Below, piece after piece: positions 1 through 13,600 of a stretch of 64,000 bases of DNA; position 1 is the first letter of the stretch, and every line of letters starts with the position of its first letter. The translations under genes and the position numbers were made by a program. Source of the stretch: Calliopum simillimum (taxonomy: Eukaryota > Arthropoda > Insecta > Diptera > Lauxaniidae). The DNA lies in assembly GCA_951812925.1 (NCBI GenBank), contig OX638372.1, positions 45,320,245-45,384,244 on the forward strand, in the 5' to 3' direction. The notes beneath the pieces were generated by a model. That model ran no database searches. It saw nothing but the letters and a program-made list of their open reading frames with translations, and was not told the DNA's origin.

Positions 1-880
1 CTTACCGTTCATGGGATATCGCGATTTGAAAATGAACATAATTTTATGAAAAGTCATACGCAGTATGTATGACATACATACATTGCATGTCTCTTCGTTT
101 TGCCTTTTTGGATAAAACACCGTAGTCGGTGTTGGAAACAACTACAATAACGAGAAATTTACTACTAGAAGTACCCGTTACAGAGATAAAAATATTAATT
201 TTCAGTGTGTTTTACGATTGGAGGAGACTTTTTACTTAGGATTTTTATTAGACTGAATGAATATATATAGTCGAGGTGGGATTTTGTTTTTTATACTATA
301 TAAAGAAAAGTTTACTCAAAATTCTTTTGTGCATTTGATTTGTTTATTATTTAAGCAATAACTATAAAAAGTTAATACAACACTAAATTCAATATAGATG
401 CAACATTTTGCGAAATATTTTTTCTAAACTAATTTAGAGTCGCTGCACAAAAAAAAACACTTCTTTTTTATTCCTTTGGACCGTTCCCAAGTTATTCGGA
501 CATTTTTATTTTCGAGGTTATAGCTTCATATACATCAATGTATTTGTATAACGCCAAGTCCGATCGAATTTATTTTACCACGTTTATAAAGAGTGAGTAA
601 TGGCACTTCTAACGAGTATACCAATGAATATGCTCCGAACAAAATAAACTCATCCGAACAAAATGACCTAATCAATTATTCGAAGTAGTATGTATTTCTA
701 GAAAATGCGACAAAACGATTTTGTTTTTTGAAAAGTTATGTTAGATTTAAATGGCGGCTTAATAGCCACATATAGCCCAAAAAAGTCAATAGTCCACATA
801 GTCGCGAACGTTGAGTCACGTAGATATAGATGTAGTTTAAAGGTTTTTAGCCCAGATTAGACTTGAGAATAAAGGCTTTA
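1..880. other. AT-rich non-coding DNA, no gene seen
   Basis: No convincing exon, RNA gene or long repeat was recognised here. The stretch may be intronic or 5' flanking DNA of the potassium-channel gene, whose first coding exons are not in the window. Confidence 0.4.
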
Positions 881-1421
881 GAAACCATTACAAAATCTTT
901 GAGTGCTCTAAGACCAACCACAGAGAGTTCTTCAAGATTATTAAAAAAAACATTTGTCCAAGAGTTTTAAATCTATATCTGCCATGCGTCGGACAATGGC
1001 ACAGTAGAGGTTCTAAGTTTTCCTTTTCGTCGTCATCACACCAGCGGCATCTGTTGTATGAGCATGGAAACCGATAAGACAGTGACCAGTGATGGCCCCT
1101 ACAACATTTCTACATGTTTTACGAGATATAGGTAGGTAGTCAGTTTTATTTTACAGAAGGTTCGCAAAAATTTTTTAGTTTCAGGTAAAGCGATTTCTGA
1201 AATGTTACATTATAGTGCTGTATTTGAAGTGATACACTTAACGGTTCCTCCGCTTTGAGTAGGACGCCCACTTTTGCCTGTATATCAACAATTTCATTAC
1301 CCTCAATACCGTGATAACCAGGTACCCAGTGCAGCTACGAACTGTCTTGGACTTGATTGTATATATATTGAGGGACTTGAGAGCCTCTTGACTATCAACA
1401 TAAAAATTTATACGGCCGACG

Positions 1422-3008
1422 CACAGTGGTCCCAAAGTGTGTTTTTTATTTCAAAATTTATTGCCCGCTTGGGGACGCACTGTACAAAGATTTCAATGAT
1501 GAGGGCTTATAGGTAATTGAACAAGGATAAAATTAAGCCACCGCTTTCTGGAAAAAAGACCGTTTCGATCTGTTTTCTGTGGGCTCAAACTCGAAAAATC
1601 GAAAACGGAAAATTTTCAGAATTCTACTATTCGAAAACCAATCATCCGATTTTTTTGATTTTTTTTTTTAATGAGTGGATACGTTGTCTGTTGAGGTCTT
1701 TTTAACTTATTTTTTCAAAATTCCTTTGGCTTCGTCCGGTATATTAAAAACATTAATAACTCAAAAACCATTGTTCTAACTTAAGTGATTTTTTTGTTGT
1801 TAGGTATGTTGCTTAGTAAAGTCCTGTTACAAAATTTTTTCAAAAACCCTTCAGCTTCGTTCGGGATAATAAAAATCTTAATAATTTGGGAGACACTGAA
1901 CTGATTTGTAGATACGTTGCCCGGTAAGGTTTTGTAAAATTTATTTTTTCAAAAATCCCTCGGCTTCGTCCGGATAGTAAAAATCTTAATAACTCGAAAA
2001 ACATTGAACCGATTTGGGTGATTGTTTTTAATGTGTAGATATGTTGCCCGGTAAGGTTTTATAAAATAAATTTTTCAAAATTCTTTCGGTTTCGTACGGT
2101 AAATTGAAAATCTTAATAAATCGGAAGCAATTATTCTGATTTGAATGATTTTTGTTTTGTGATAGGTAGATATATTTCCTAGTAAAGTCATCACAAATGC
2201 ACTTTTCCGAAATTCCTTCGGTGACTTCCGCGATATTAAAAAATTAAATAAATTACACCTCGTTACCTAACTTTCGGTACGTTTCGAGGTGATAACGGTT
2301 TGAATTCAATAGAATAAGATATTTGAAAATAAAAAAAAAACTCATAAAAACCTTTTTAGTTTTTTGATATCCCAGACGTTTCCGATGGAATTTTCGAAAA
2401 GGGTACATTATTAAACTTTACTAGAGAACACATGTATCCACCAAAAAAAAAAAAAAATTCACCGAGTCGGATGAACGCTTCTCGAGTTATTAAGATTTTA
2501 AATATCCCAGACGAAGCCGAAGAAATTTTAAAAAATATAAATTTTACAAAACCTTACCAGGCAACGAATCTACCCTTAAAAAAAAAAATCCGAAAGCCGA
2601 AAGATTTTTGAAAAAATTTTATAACAGAACTTTACTAGGCAACATACCTATCAACAAAAAAAAAAAAAAAATCACTCAAATCGGAACAACAGTTGTTAAG
2701 TTTTTTAATATACTGGACGAAGCTGAAGGCATTTTGATAAAATAAGTTTTTAAAAACCTCAACGAGCAACGTATCATTAAAAAAAAAATCTTAAAATTGG
2801 ATGATTGGTTTTCGAATAGTAGAATTCTCCGATTTTTCGAGTTTGAGCCCACAGAAAAGAGGTCGAAACGATATTTTTTCCAAAAAGCGGTAGCCTAATT
2901 TTTTTTTTGTTTAATTGTCTATAAAACCCCATCATTGAAATCTTTGTACAAAGCGTCCCCAATCGGGCAAAAAATTTTGATATAAAAAACAAACTTGTGA
3001 CCACTGTG
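1422..3008. mobile_element. 1.6-kb fold-back element with internal tandem repeats
   Basis: The two ends are inverted copies: CACAGTGG at the left edge and CCACTGTG at the right edge. About 280 bp inside each end (1430-1670 and 2800-3000) match in inverted orientation at clearly above-chance identity. Inside, a unit of about 120 bp carrying the phrase CTTCGTCCGG is repeated in plus orientation from about 1700 to 2240 and in minus orientation from about 2390 to 2770. It lies inside the LINE RNase H relic, so it is younger than that. No target duplication is certain. No transposase is visible, so it is non-autonomous. Confidence 0.75.
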
Positions 3009-3140
3009 CAACGTTAGCGCTTGCTTTTACATATTCCTTCGCCTTCAACTCAGCTTGATGTTACAGTAAAGTGGTAATTTAAGCTTTAGTGTTGCATCAG
3101 CTCCCACTCCTGCTTCTTGTTTTTGAGCCGTCCGTGTAAA

Positions 3141-3847
3141 TACACAGAAAAAAAATATCGGTCAATCCAACCGATTTCAACGATAGAAATTGCACCAACC
3201 CGCAGTAAAGGTTAAATTGACTGTGCAGTCCAGTAAAATTACTGTACAAATGGTACTGCACAGTTGTTGTTCAAATGTTTAGGTACTGTGAAAACAGTTA
3301 ATTTAACCTAGATTTTCGATAGAAATTGCACCAACCCGCAATTTCGGTATTTGGACCGTTGAATTCTGTAAATTTACAGTTGGCTCGGTTTACAAACCAT
3401 TCAAAGCAAAAATAACCTTCTAGAAAGGTCAGCTAACAATATAAACTGTTACAATACAGTTAAAACTGTTTTGCAACGGTTTAATAGTTAGCAGCCCAGA
3501 AGGGCTGTAACTAGCCGTTTCCAAAAACTCGTAGAAATTGTAGAAAACAACTTCTACGGCGGCACCATTTCAAATGGCAAAATATTAGTACAACTCTAGC
3601 AAACTTATGTTGATTTATTCTTGAACAATGTGAGAATTTTATGAACCTGTTAAAAACTCAACTCAAAATGTTGTTCATATGAAAAAAAAATGTATGGAAT
3701 ACAAAATGTACAGTTGAATTCAACTGTAGAAAAGTAAAAATAATTCTTAAATTTTTAATTGTTGTTTTTGTTTTCTATAGAAAATTGAAAAAACTATAGA
3801 ATACAAAATTTATAGTTAATTTTACCGTCAGTTTTTTTTTCTGTGTA
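3141..3847. mobile_element. MITE with TACACAGAAAA-type ends
   Basis: The left end TACACAGAAAAAAA is matched by the right end TTTTTTTTCTGTGTA in inverted orientation. The flanking TA can be read as a TA target duplication. The interior has a repeated phrase (CGATAGAAATTGCACCAACC at about 3182 and about 3317) and no coding capacity. It interrupts the RNase H relic directly next to the TDGS-coding stretch. Confidence 0.65.
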
Positions 3848-4199
3848 TCAATAGTATTCGATGTTCGGTTATCCCATGTATCTCTCTATTCTATGTTTAC
3901 AGAGAACTTTCTATCAAGATGAAGTGTTGGTTGCCAGTAGTCAGTGGACTTTTTACAAACATAGCTTAATTTGCTATGTCCAAAATCTTTGAAACTCCTC
4001 AATTTCTTTAAGTAGTGGCCCAGTTTTAAAAACTATTACTTTCGCATGTAGGTCGATATGTAGCATGTTTAGTAGTTGAATTCTTTCTAACTGTTTTAGG
4101 AGGGATTTATTTTCGAGTGCGTTGAAGATCGAAGTTTTTTGGAAGATAATGCTCTTTTTCCTGTGGAGCATCACAAATTTCTTTGATATTTTCAAACTG

Positions 4200-4689
4200 T
4201 GCGTTTAGAATGTTTTTTTTTTTTTTTTTTGCAATATGTAATACCAATATGAAACAGCTTTTATCAAAAATACTAGTTTATTTAACTAAATGCATTTGCT
4301 TTTAATGCATTACCCTTAATTAAACATTTTGTTACATTAAAATGCAAAAACCTCAGGAACAATATTACAGCGAATGCTGTGTGTAGTGTCAGCAGAGAAA
4401 AAAAAAAAAAAGAAAATCAACAAATTAATTGCCAAAAGCAATCAATCAATTTTCATTTTGATTTAAACTTTTACTTTTAGACATGATTGCAAATGAATGG
4501 ATACTTGGTAAACGCTTGAAAGAAAACTAACAGATACAAACATTTCTGACATCAAATCATTTCACTTCTGATGCATTTAGCAGTTTTTCATTAACGATTT
4601 GTTTTATTTATTTCTTCTTTTTGTTTTTTATTCTATAGGATATGTATTTATTAACATGGTATCTGTTTTTCGTTTTTGATTTCTTTCAG
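4200..4689. other. Intron upstream of first visible channel exon
   Basis: AT-rich DNA with T and A runs. It ends in a good pyrimidine tract and CAG acceptor at 4687-4689. The in-frame ATG at 4642 is intronic by homology and is not proposed as the start. Confidence 0.5.
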
Positions 4690-7600
4690 ATATTTAGACA
4701 ACTGGAACGTCCAGCGGAAGTCGAGCGTATAACATATCTAAAGGGTGTAGTAAAGACACAGCGGGAAATATTCATTAGTGCGATATTAAATCAAACAGAT
4801 ATAAATAATTTAAATCAAATGCTGTCATTCGAATTGGCAAAATATGAAGAGGTGAGTTAAATAAGCAAGCTGCGATACATTTCTTTTATGAATTTATTTC
4901 TAGGAAGTTTATTATTTATTGTTAAATTTTCTGCAAAAATAAATATCTTCAGAACAAAATCAACTAATTTAGTTCAGTTGAAATCAAATTTTTAGTTATG
5001 AATTTTAGTAAAGTTATTAGTCGGAAAGTTAAACATTTAAATGGATTAAAAATTCATAAAAAGATTGAATGTTAATTGTTTCGCATAATGGATTCAATCC
5101 ATCACGGTTGGATCTCCATTGTTGCAATTGTCCTTTTTTTAGCCTTTTATAAGCTTCATTTAATTTTAAATAAATGCAATTCAATTAAACACAAAAAAAA
5201 AAAATTTGCTAATTTTAATTAAATTAAAGTGGGCGTTGTACGGGAATCGAACCCGGATCAGCCGCTTAGAAGGCAACAAGGTGCACTATGGGGCGAAATG
5301 AGGTTAGGCGTCTCAAATATCTGTAACATTTTTATCCATTACAGAAAAAAGTTGAAATTTAATACAAACAATTTCGAATATATGGTTTTTATGGTAAGGT
5401 TTATTTAATTGATCAAAAATTATTTGATACCTTTAAAATTAAATTTCAAAGTAACAATTTCAGATATTTATTTTTAAATTTTTCATTTTCGAGACAGATA
5501 AGTGAAAAAAAAAACTCATTCTAATGACATTATTTTGTTATTCCTTACTTTTGGCTTTTATTTAAGAAATACTCGAAAAAAAAGTTTATAGCGACTTAGC
5601 TTTTTGATTTTGTATCAAAAGCTTTTCTCTAACTTGAAATGAATGGATCATTTACATCTGATCCATTCATTTCAAGTGAAAGAAGAACATCTTTGTTTGT
5701 AGCAACCCTAAAACACTCTCGAATGCATTAAACGCATTTTCTCATAGTCTATAGTATATACAGTCTTTTAGATTCTGTGAATCTTCCGATAATTGAGCTC
5801 TCGGAAGTACTGAACAACGGGACAACACCACTTTATAGATCATTTTGAAGAAGAAACAAGTAAGGGTGTTACCTTTGGCCTTGCCAAACACTATATACTC
5901 TACACTAAAGCATTTTAAAATTTTGCTTGTAGGGTAAGTGCCATGTCTTCTTTTCTGAATTCACGTATGTTTTGCTCAGACCGTGTGCTAACTATTTCAA
6001 GTATTTGTGCGAATTTTGGTTGCAAAACCTCAAGTAACGCTTTCTTTGCAGCACTTTGAAAACTTTAAACGTACGGGAGGTGCCACGCCTTCTTGTTTGA
6101 ACCAACCAAGTTTTTGCTTAGAGCTTGCCTTTACTATACTTAGTGTCTGAAAAAAAAAAATTTGGTTGAATTATCTCAAAAACCAATTTCAGTATAGCAT
6201 TTTGCAATTTTTGCTTATATGGGAGGCGCCACACCCCCTCGTCCGAGTTTGCTTAGTTTTTTTTTCAGAGCTTGCATTTGCTGTTCATAGAGTCTAATTA
6301 AAATTTGGTTGGATTCTCTAAAAAATCGTTTTTAGTACAGCATTTTGAAACTTTTACTTATATTTGAGGTACCACGCCGTCTTATCGAAATTCACCTGGT
6401 TTTTGACTAGAGCTTGCAGTCACTATTTCTAGTATTTATGTTTATTTTGGTTGCGTTATCGTGAATAATGCTCATTAAATTCCGTTTTGAATATATATTT
6501 TTTGTATGGGCGGTAGGCGTATCCCTTTACCGATTTCGCTCATTTTCAATTCCGCAAGCTGACTTTTACAACAAAAGCTGTGTATCAAATTTCATCGAAT
6601 TATCTATCTTAGTTTTCCCGTAAAAATATTTCCACAGATGGACAGCCAGCCAGCCAGACGAACAAGACTATACACTTTTCTATACCTGCCATGCCTGCTT
6701 CTCTGCGTTACAAAGAAGGACAAAGTGAACATACCCTGGGTGTAGGGTGTAAAAAAGAGTACTTAACGATTCATTTAATAAAAAGAGCAAAACAATTGTA
6801 TGCATCTTCTGTACAACCTCAAAAATTGCATTTTTGAATATTTAGGGTAAAAAACTACACTAGTCTAAGGGATTCTGATACCAGATTCAGAACCAGCATC
6901 AACATTTACGTCGAAAATAAATATTTTTGTTCTGAGTTGTCTTTTTTTTTTTTTGAATTGTACCGTTTCCGACCTCTTTTTAAAAAAATGGCAAGAAAAC
7001 AAGTTTAAAAATAATTTAATTTTTTTGGTTTTGCTCAAAAGAAAATATATATGTAATAAAAAATTTGAATTGAGTTTTCAACACCGTGACACATAAAGGT
7101 CATTGCATTTTTCCTAACCCCAAACTGTCAGCTGTCAAACTGTTTTCTTTTTCTGACAATACTTTACCGCACAAATACACTGTTATAAAGACATGGCTGA
7201 TAATAACACCAAAAGAAGAGTATTTAAATTTTATATATATGACTAAAATCCCGAAAAAATGTCTTAGGGGCTGTCCATAAACTCCGTGACGCTTCTAGGG
7301 GGGAGGGGGTTCGAGCAAGCGTCACATTTTGTCAATGGGGGGAGGGGAATTCCAGCAAGCGTCACGGGACGGCGTTTAAAATAACCTATTTTCCAAAAGA
7401 AAAAAATTAAAAATTAAACTTATGTTATTCAAAGGTAAGAACATTTAATTTTCTTAATTTTTACGATTTAGTTGTCAGAGAAGTTTCATTATTTGATTTA
7501 AAATACCGTTTTGACTCTACAAACTTCGAATTAACAATCACAATCTTGTTAATTCAATAATAGTACCTACTTCCGTATAAAATTTTTTTTTCATCAAAAT

Positions 7601-10600
7601 TTTTTACACTTAAAAATACTTTTGAATTTTTTTTAAAAAAAGCCCCATTCGATTTTTTTTTAAGTACTTTAAACTATAGCATAATTTATAAGCTTTAAAA
7701 TGATGTATGACTCAAGGTGGGATTCGGAAGCAAAATGGGAGTTTTTGGCTTTTGAACGCCCGCGGAAAGAAAAAATCTTTTTTTACTCAATAGGAAAGCA
7801 TCTTACGAAAAAAGTGTACCGGGCAAAAAATGCTTAGAATCGTCCAAGCAATACTTCAGATTTTTTTTGGAAACTTTTTTTTTGAATAATTTTTTAATTT
7901 TTTTTTTTTGAAATTTTTTCAAAAATTACTCAAAAAAAAAAAAAATTTTTTTTTACTTTCCAAAAAATTTCACACTTATTTCCTTGAAGATTCTAAACAT
8001 TTTATACCTAGTACACTTTTTTCGTAAGGTGCTTACCTCTTGAGTAAAAAAAGATTTTTGTCTTCGCGGTCGTTCAAAAGCAAAAACCCCATTTAACGTC
8101 CGAATCCATCATTTTAAAGCTTATAAATTATGCTTTAATTTAAAGTACTTTTAAAAAAAATCGAAGTGGACTTTTTTTAAATAAAATTCAAAAGTATTTT
8201 TAAGTGTAAAAAAGAAGAAGATATATTATTTTTTTATAAAAAGAACACTTCAAAATGAATGGGACCAGTTACTTAGATTTATCAATTTACAAACTTTAGT
8301 GTAAGCTATTATAAATTTTTGAAAAAACACCCTTTTCATGAAAATGACTAAAAAGCCAAATTCAGCACCCTGTATTTTAACAACAAATGGTACTAGGACC
8401 AAATCCTCCCAGATTGTTGTTCTTGCACACCGTATCTACCATATTGCCAAATTTAAGTGAAATCGGAAAAAAAAAATTTTGAGCTGGTACACTTGGCATG
8501 GAGTGCTTCATATACATAAAAAAAAAAATATGAATAGGGGGTGGGGGAATTTCGGTTACCGTCACATGACGCTAGGGGGGTCTGGTCCAGCGTCAGTTTT
8601 CGTCACATAGTGGGGGAAGGGTGTTAATTTTAGCAAATTTTAGCGTCACGGAGTTTATGAACAGCCCCTTATCTCGTGTTTATTATTATTTTGTCGAAAG
8701 TTCACAGCTAAGTCTCTTAGAAATCATTAACTCCATTTTTCTTCATAGGCAGTGCAGGAAGCTGCTGAAGGTGGTCTACTTATCAAAGCTGAAAAAGACT
8801 TTCCAGCGATAGAACGCTGGAGCATATTACAAGCTGTGTTCTTCTCATCGACTGTGTTAACAACAATAGGTATGCTACATCTATGACTGCATTTGAGCAT
8901 ATTTTACAATAATGAAAGTTCATATCTTCAGGTTATGGAAATATTGTGCCTGTTACCATCGGCGGACGTGCTTTTTGCATATGTTTTGCACTCATTGGTA
9001 TACCATTTACACTAACAGTTATTGCCGACTGGGGTCGTTTATTTGCGACAGCCGTTTCTGTGCTGGGTAAAAATATGCCAAGTAAGTTCATAAGTTTCAC
9101 TATAAAATACAAGAACTTTTAATAAGCTCCATGTAATACTTATGTTCACTTTGCACAAATTAATATTCATTTTCTTATGTTGATTCCACCAAAAGAAAAT
9201 CCCGCCTTTACAAATTTTCTTGGTAAGACATGGTTTTATGCGCTACTCGCAGTTTGTTTTCTATTCGTTTACCTGGCTATTGGTGCGGGTCTATTACTTT
9301 TGTGGGAGGATGATTGGACATTTTTCGATGGCTTCTACTTTTGTTTCATCACAATGACCACAATTGGTTTTGGCGATTTAGTGCCAAGTGAGTGGAGTTG
9401 ATTTTAATGGAATTTATACCTGTTTTTTCCATTCGATATGAATAATTTATGTTTCAGAAAAACCCAACTATATGCTGCTGTGTACCCTATACATTCTTAT
9501 TGGCTTAGCACTCACCTCAACCATTATAGAGTTGGTGCGTCGTCAGTATGCCACAAGTTGGGCTAAGTTACAGGTAAGCTATTGTTGAAACTTTTTCTCA
9601 TAACATGTGTAGGGAGTAATCCATTATTGTGTTTAATATAATTAGTTTTTAAACTCTTGTTTATTTCCTTTAAACTCTTTTTGCAAAATTATTATTTATT
9701 GTTGCTTTTATTTTTTCCCTTTTTCTTCCTTTTTCTTCTTTTTTAGGAACTTTCTGGCCCCATGGCTGAAACTTTGCGTCGCTTGGGCGAAAGTGGCATT
9801 GGCGCTGGTCTCGATTACTCCACATTGCAGAAAGTATTGACGGTGAGTTCAAGTGGGGAAAAAAGTTTTGTTGAAATTCTTTATATTGTTGTTTTTATTT
9901 TTTTTAATATAATTGAAGTCATTGTGTAAATTGATTGTTGTTTTTTTTTCTTTCTGATTCAGTTTTAAATGTTGGCTTTCAAATTTACTAAATATTGTAC
10001 TTATTAATATTAATAATCATAATAAGTTTTCTTTTTGTTTGAAATACTTTATAATAGACTAGCAGGTAGCGTTGCATTTTAAAGTTCCGATTTTCAGAAG
10101 TTACAGTAATGGGTAGGCTCTGCAGGTCAAACTTATTCCGAATAATAAATTTTCTATTTACTTATTTTTGCAAAAGCTTTCTGTAAAATATTAGAAATAA
10201 CCTATGCGCAGTTTTGGAAATTCCAAAAGTACAAATTTTTTCTTAAATACAACGCTACCTCGTGGACTATGTTTATTTTTCTTATGTATGTGTGTAATTA
10301 AGTATGTGAGAGAGTTCTTTCGAGTTATAAAAGTCAAGTCCAAAATATCAGTAGTTCCTGTATTTGGGCCGTCTGATTAGGTATGCCATTGAGTACCCTC
10401 AGCTAATGATGGGCAAACCACGAGCAGGACTAAGACCCCAGCAGTTTTGGTCTTGGTCTTGAAGAAATTTCTAAAGATTGTTGAGTATTTAAAATATCCA
10501 AACCTTAGTTTTCCAAAGTAGTTGGGTTTTAGGATGCCAAATTTCGAATTGACAAAAGACTGAAAAGCAGTCTTGGTCTTGAAATTATATCAACGTCTAA

Positions 10601-13600
10601 GTCTTGGCTTTTTGAGCTTCTTTTAGAGATAATAAACAATTCATAGACAAAATTTCTGCTCTTTTCTATTGAATACACCCATTCCCTTTACAATCAGTTG
10701 TCATGTGGTCATTTATGATTTTGCCTTTTTAAGTTTTGTCCATTTCATGATGTCATCATATAATCCAAACAGTGCAGTAACCGTTCATATAATGACTTAT
10801 TAGCGATTTTCGCTGATCGAGCACACATTAATTTAAAATTCACTTTTTTACCCTTACATGTACAAGGACACACTAAAATTTGGCAGCAGGTGGTTGCGAT
10901 TACCAAACAGAGGACAAAAAAAGCAAATAAGCATCATTGGTTTTGCATACCTAGAATGTTAGGGCTGAATGCGGAAGCCTAACGAATGCCTCTTATAACT
11001 GTGTTCCAAATATTTTCCCAATTCGGAATGCCTTATATCGGCCTAATAAGGTTGGCATACGTAATTATGAAAACAGGACTACTAAAATAGAAACTTTATT
11101 AAGCCAAGATTTTGCATAACATGGCGATGGGTGACCTATGAATTAAAAAATTTAAAAAAAATCAGCTAATTTTGACACCCTCTTTTAGATTTTTGGAAGT
11201 AATAATGGAATTTATAAAAGTCGTTTTTGGTATCAGTATAGTATACAGTAAAGGTTTACCGAAATTTGGTAACTGTGCGTGACATCACTACCCAACAAGA
11301 AATTAGTTTAGGAATTCCGGATTAGGATCAGATCGGGATCTGGTATTCCCTAATACGGCCATCTGATTAGGTCCTCATCAGCATCTGATACCAAAAATCT
11401 TAATACGATCCAAGTGTGTTGTTTAAATCAGTATCGCATCAAATTTGCAGAACTAAATAAATATTCCATATCAAAACGATCACAGAAAGTTTTCTCAAAC
11501 AAATTTTAAGGTGTTTTCATGCTTATATCATGACAAATGCTACAAAATGTTTTAGGAAAGCGTTTTGTGGCCGGACGAAATTATAATTAATTTATATGGA
11601 TATGATCCGATCCTCAATAATAAATATATTACTTTTCTGATGAGGACCTGAAATATTCTGATACGTTCCTGAAAACTTTATGGGATCCGGATCAGGTCCG
11701 TTTCATATGAGGTGTGACGTTCCTGATCATTCTTTAGGCAAGCCTTATCCGAATCGGATCTCAACCTGAACTTTTTTCTAGTCGGGTATTACCACCACAT
11801 TAGCAGTTCATTAGGCAAATGTAATGTAGTCATATCCCAAGCCTGCCTAACTAATGTTAGGCACTTAGGCTAACCCCGTTGCTTCCCAATTAGAGCCTAA
11901 TGTATGTTTTGGCATGCCTAAGCAAAGTTCTAGTCGGGAAGTATGTGTGTGTGGTCTTCCATTGGTAAAAGGTTGTGTCTTCCGAATAAATAGAGCCAAA
12001 TGTCAAAATCGACCTTTTTAGGTTATTATCGATAAGCTTAGAAAATTTAATGATCTGGATATTGGAAATATTTTTTAAAATTTTCGAAACTTTAAACACC
12101 TTCTTCGTGTTTAGTATATTAACAAGGACTGTTCACTCATTTTTAAATCCGCCAAACAAGCAAAACAACTGCGTAGCTAGTCAAGCAATACCTAACAGTC
12201 TTGTAATGAGATGATATGTAGTAAGAAAACCTCGAGCGGATTTCCCTCGAACCAACTGGGTGCATCTACGTATATTTTTTGAACAACCTATGCTCTTTCA
12301 TACAAATTCCTTTTCAAATGAACGAGCTCTTATTATTGTTGTTTTCATAAATTTTTTTCCTGAAATGAATCGCATTTTTACTTAGAGTCCCCAAGAAAAG
12401 TTCTCAAATTAAGGCAAGCATTATGTATGTACACACTAGACTTTGTCTGACGATGACCATATGAAAAAGATTTTATTAAATTTTACCCAAAAAAGTCCTA
12501 AAATAACTTTTAAAAATAAAAACTTAAGAAAAGATAAAAGTTTTTTTAGTTTTTCTACCTTAGAAGTTTATTTTTAAGTTTTTTTTTATGGGAACTCTCT
12601 CACATCTAAAAGATATTGTTTTTTGTGTTTTGTATCAATAATATCTTATTTAATTTAAGCTATGAATATTATTTTTAGGACAATATTGCGATAACGAAAA
12701 AGCTTAAACTTAAAAACAAGGTACTACTAACTTAAAGTAAAAGTTTTGTAATTTCTTTCCGCAAATCGCATGGCATTTTCTAATTGGCTACATTGCACAC
12801 ACAAAAAACGAAAAATTTCTTCATAACTCAGATCATTAAAATACCAAATATTAAAATTTTTCAAAATTATCTAAAATTTAAATTTACTTAAAAGTTTTGT
12901 CACAGTCTTGTGCTTGAGTGCACCACTTGCATGTTGTTGTCCAAATTTATCACCTCAATATTTATAGTAAGAAAAGATACAACCCAAACAAGTTTCTTTT
13001 CAGTGCAATCTGGCGTAAATATTAATTTACAATTTAAAAACAATAGCAATCACTCATACGCTCCGTTGAACAAAATCTTAAAAATTTGCCAAAACATTTA
13101 ACACTTTATTCAGAAATTTATATTCACATCAGCTACTGGCTGCTGTGGATATTGGCTACACAGGGCTCTCTCTGGCAGTTGTATGACCCAGATACGAGTA
13201 GTGGCAGCATTGACATTGACCTAACGCTTTTAGTGTTGCTGTGTGAAAAAATGTGCTCTTCGCTTAACTCTTAACTAGGACAAAGGGTATAAGGAAAAAT
13301 CAATAATCTCAAATAGTAGCTTTAACACATAGGAGTTAAGAAAGTTAATAAATAATGTCAGTTCTATATGGAAAAGGTCGTTGGGAAATTTAATCGAAAA
13401 GAAATCAAAGTCATCGCAGAAGATCGCATTCGATGGCATTCTTAAGCAGAGTAATGTTGTATAAAGAGGAGAAGGAGTAAGACTGCAAAATCAAAATTTT
13501 CAGTGGTTAAAAATCAAATTAAAAGTTTGGTCCAGTGCCACGCCTCTTCATAAGTATATACTTAGTCAAAGTCTTTTTCATTCTTTAGCATATGATAGAC

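Larger units (their letters stand above)
900..4200 (-). pseudogene. Decayed LINE (RNase H region), interrupted
   Basis: Minus-strand reading frames contain pieces of a retrotransposon RNase H domain. Around 3085-3140 the frame reads YTDGSK followed, after a frameshift, by EAGVGAD. Around 1240-1435 it reads INFYVDSQEALKSL, then SKTVR, and near the end GYHGIEGNEI-like and AKVG-like residues out of frame. These match the order of RNase H motifs in I/R1/LOA-type non-LTR elements (family knowledge). Stops and frameshifts make it non-functional. Two later insertions, at 1422-3008 and 3141-3847, split it. The 3860-4195 part, with an open minus frame of about 73 codons, may be the reverse-transcriptase to RNase H linker, but this is weaker. 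Clade assignment needs a protein search. Confidence 0.6.

Noticed and set aside
4642..4689. ATG at 4642 as the start of the potassium channel
   Set aside because: The residues it adds are absent from the family, a clear CAG acceptor follows at 4687-4689, and the first membrane segment would be missing. It is intron sequence.
5230..5292. Functional tRNA-Arg(UCU) gene
   Set aside because: The anticodon and T arms are present, but there is no 5' acceptor strand or D arm at the right distance.
9177..9195. ATG at 9177 as an internal start
   Set aside because: The AG at 9194-9195 makes a phase-matched acceptor, and the upstream exon joins in frame. The ATG is intronic.
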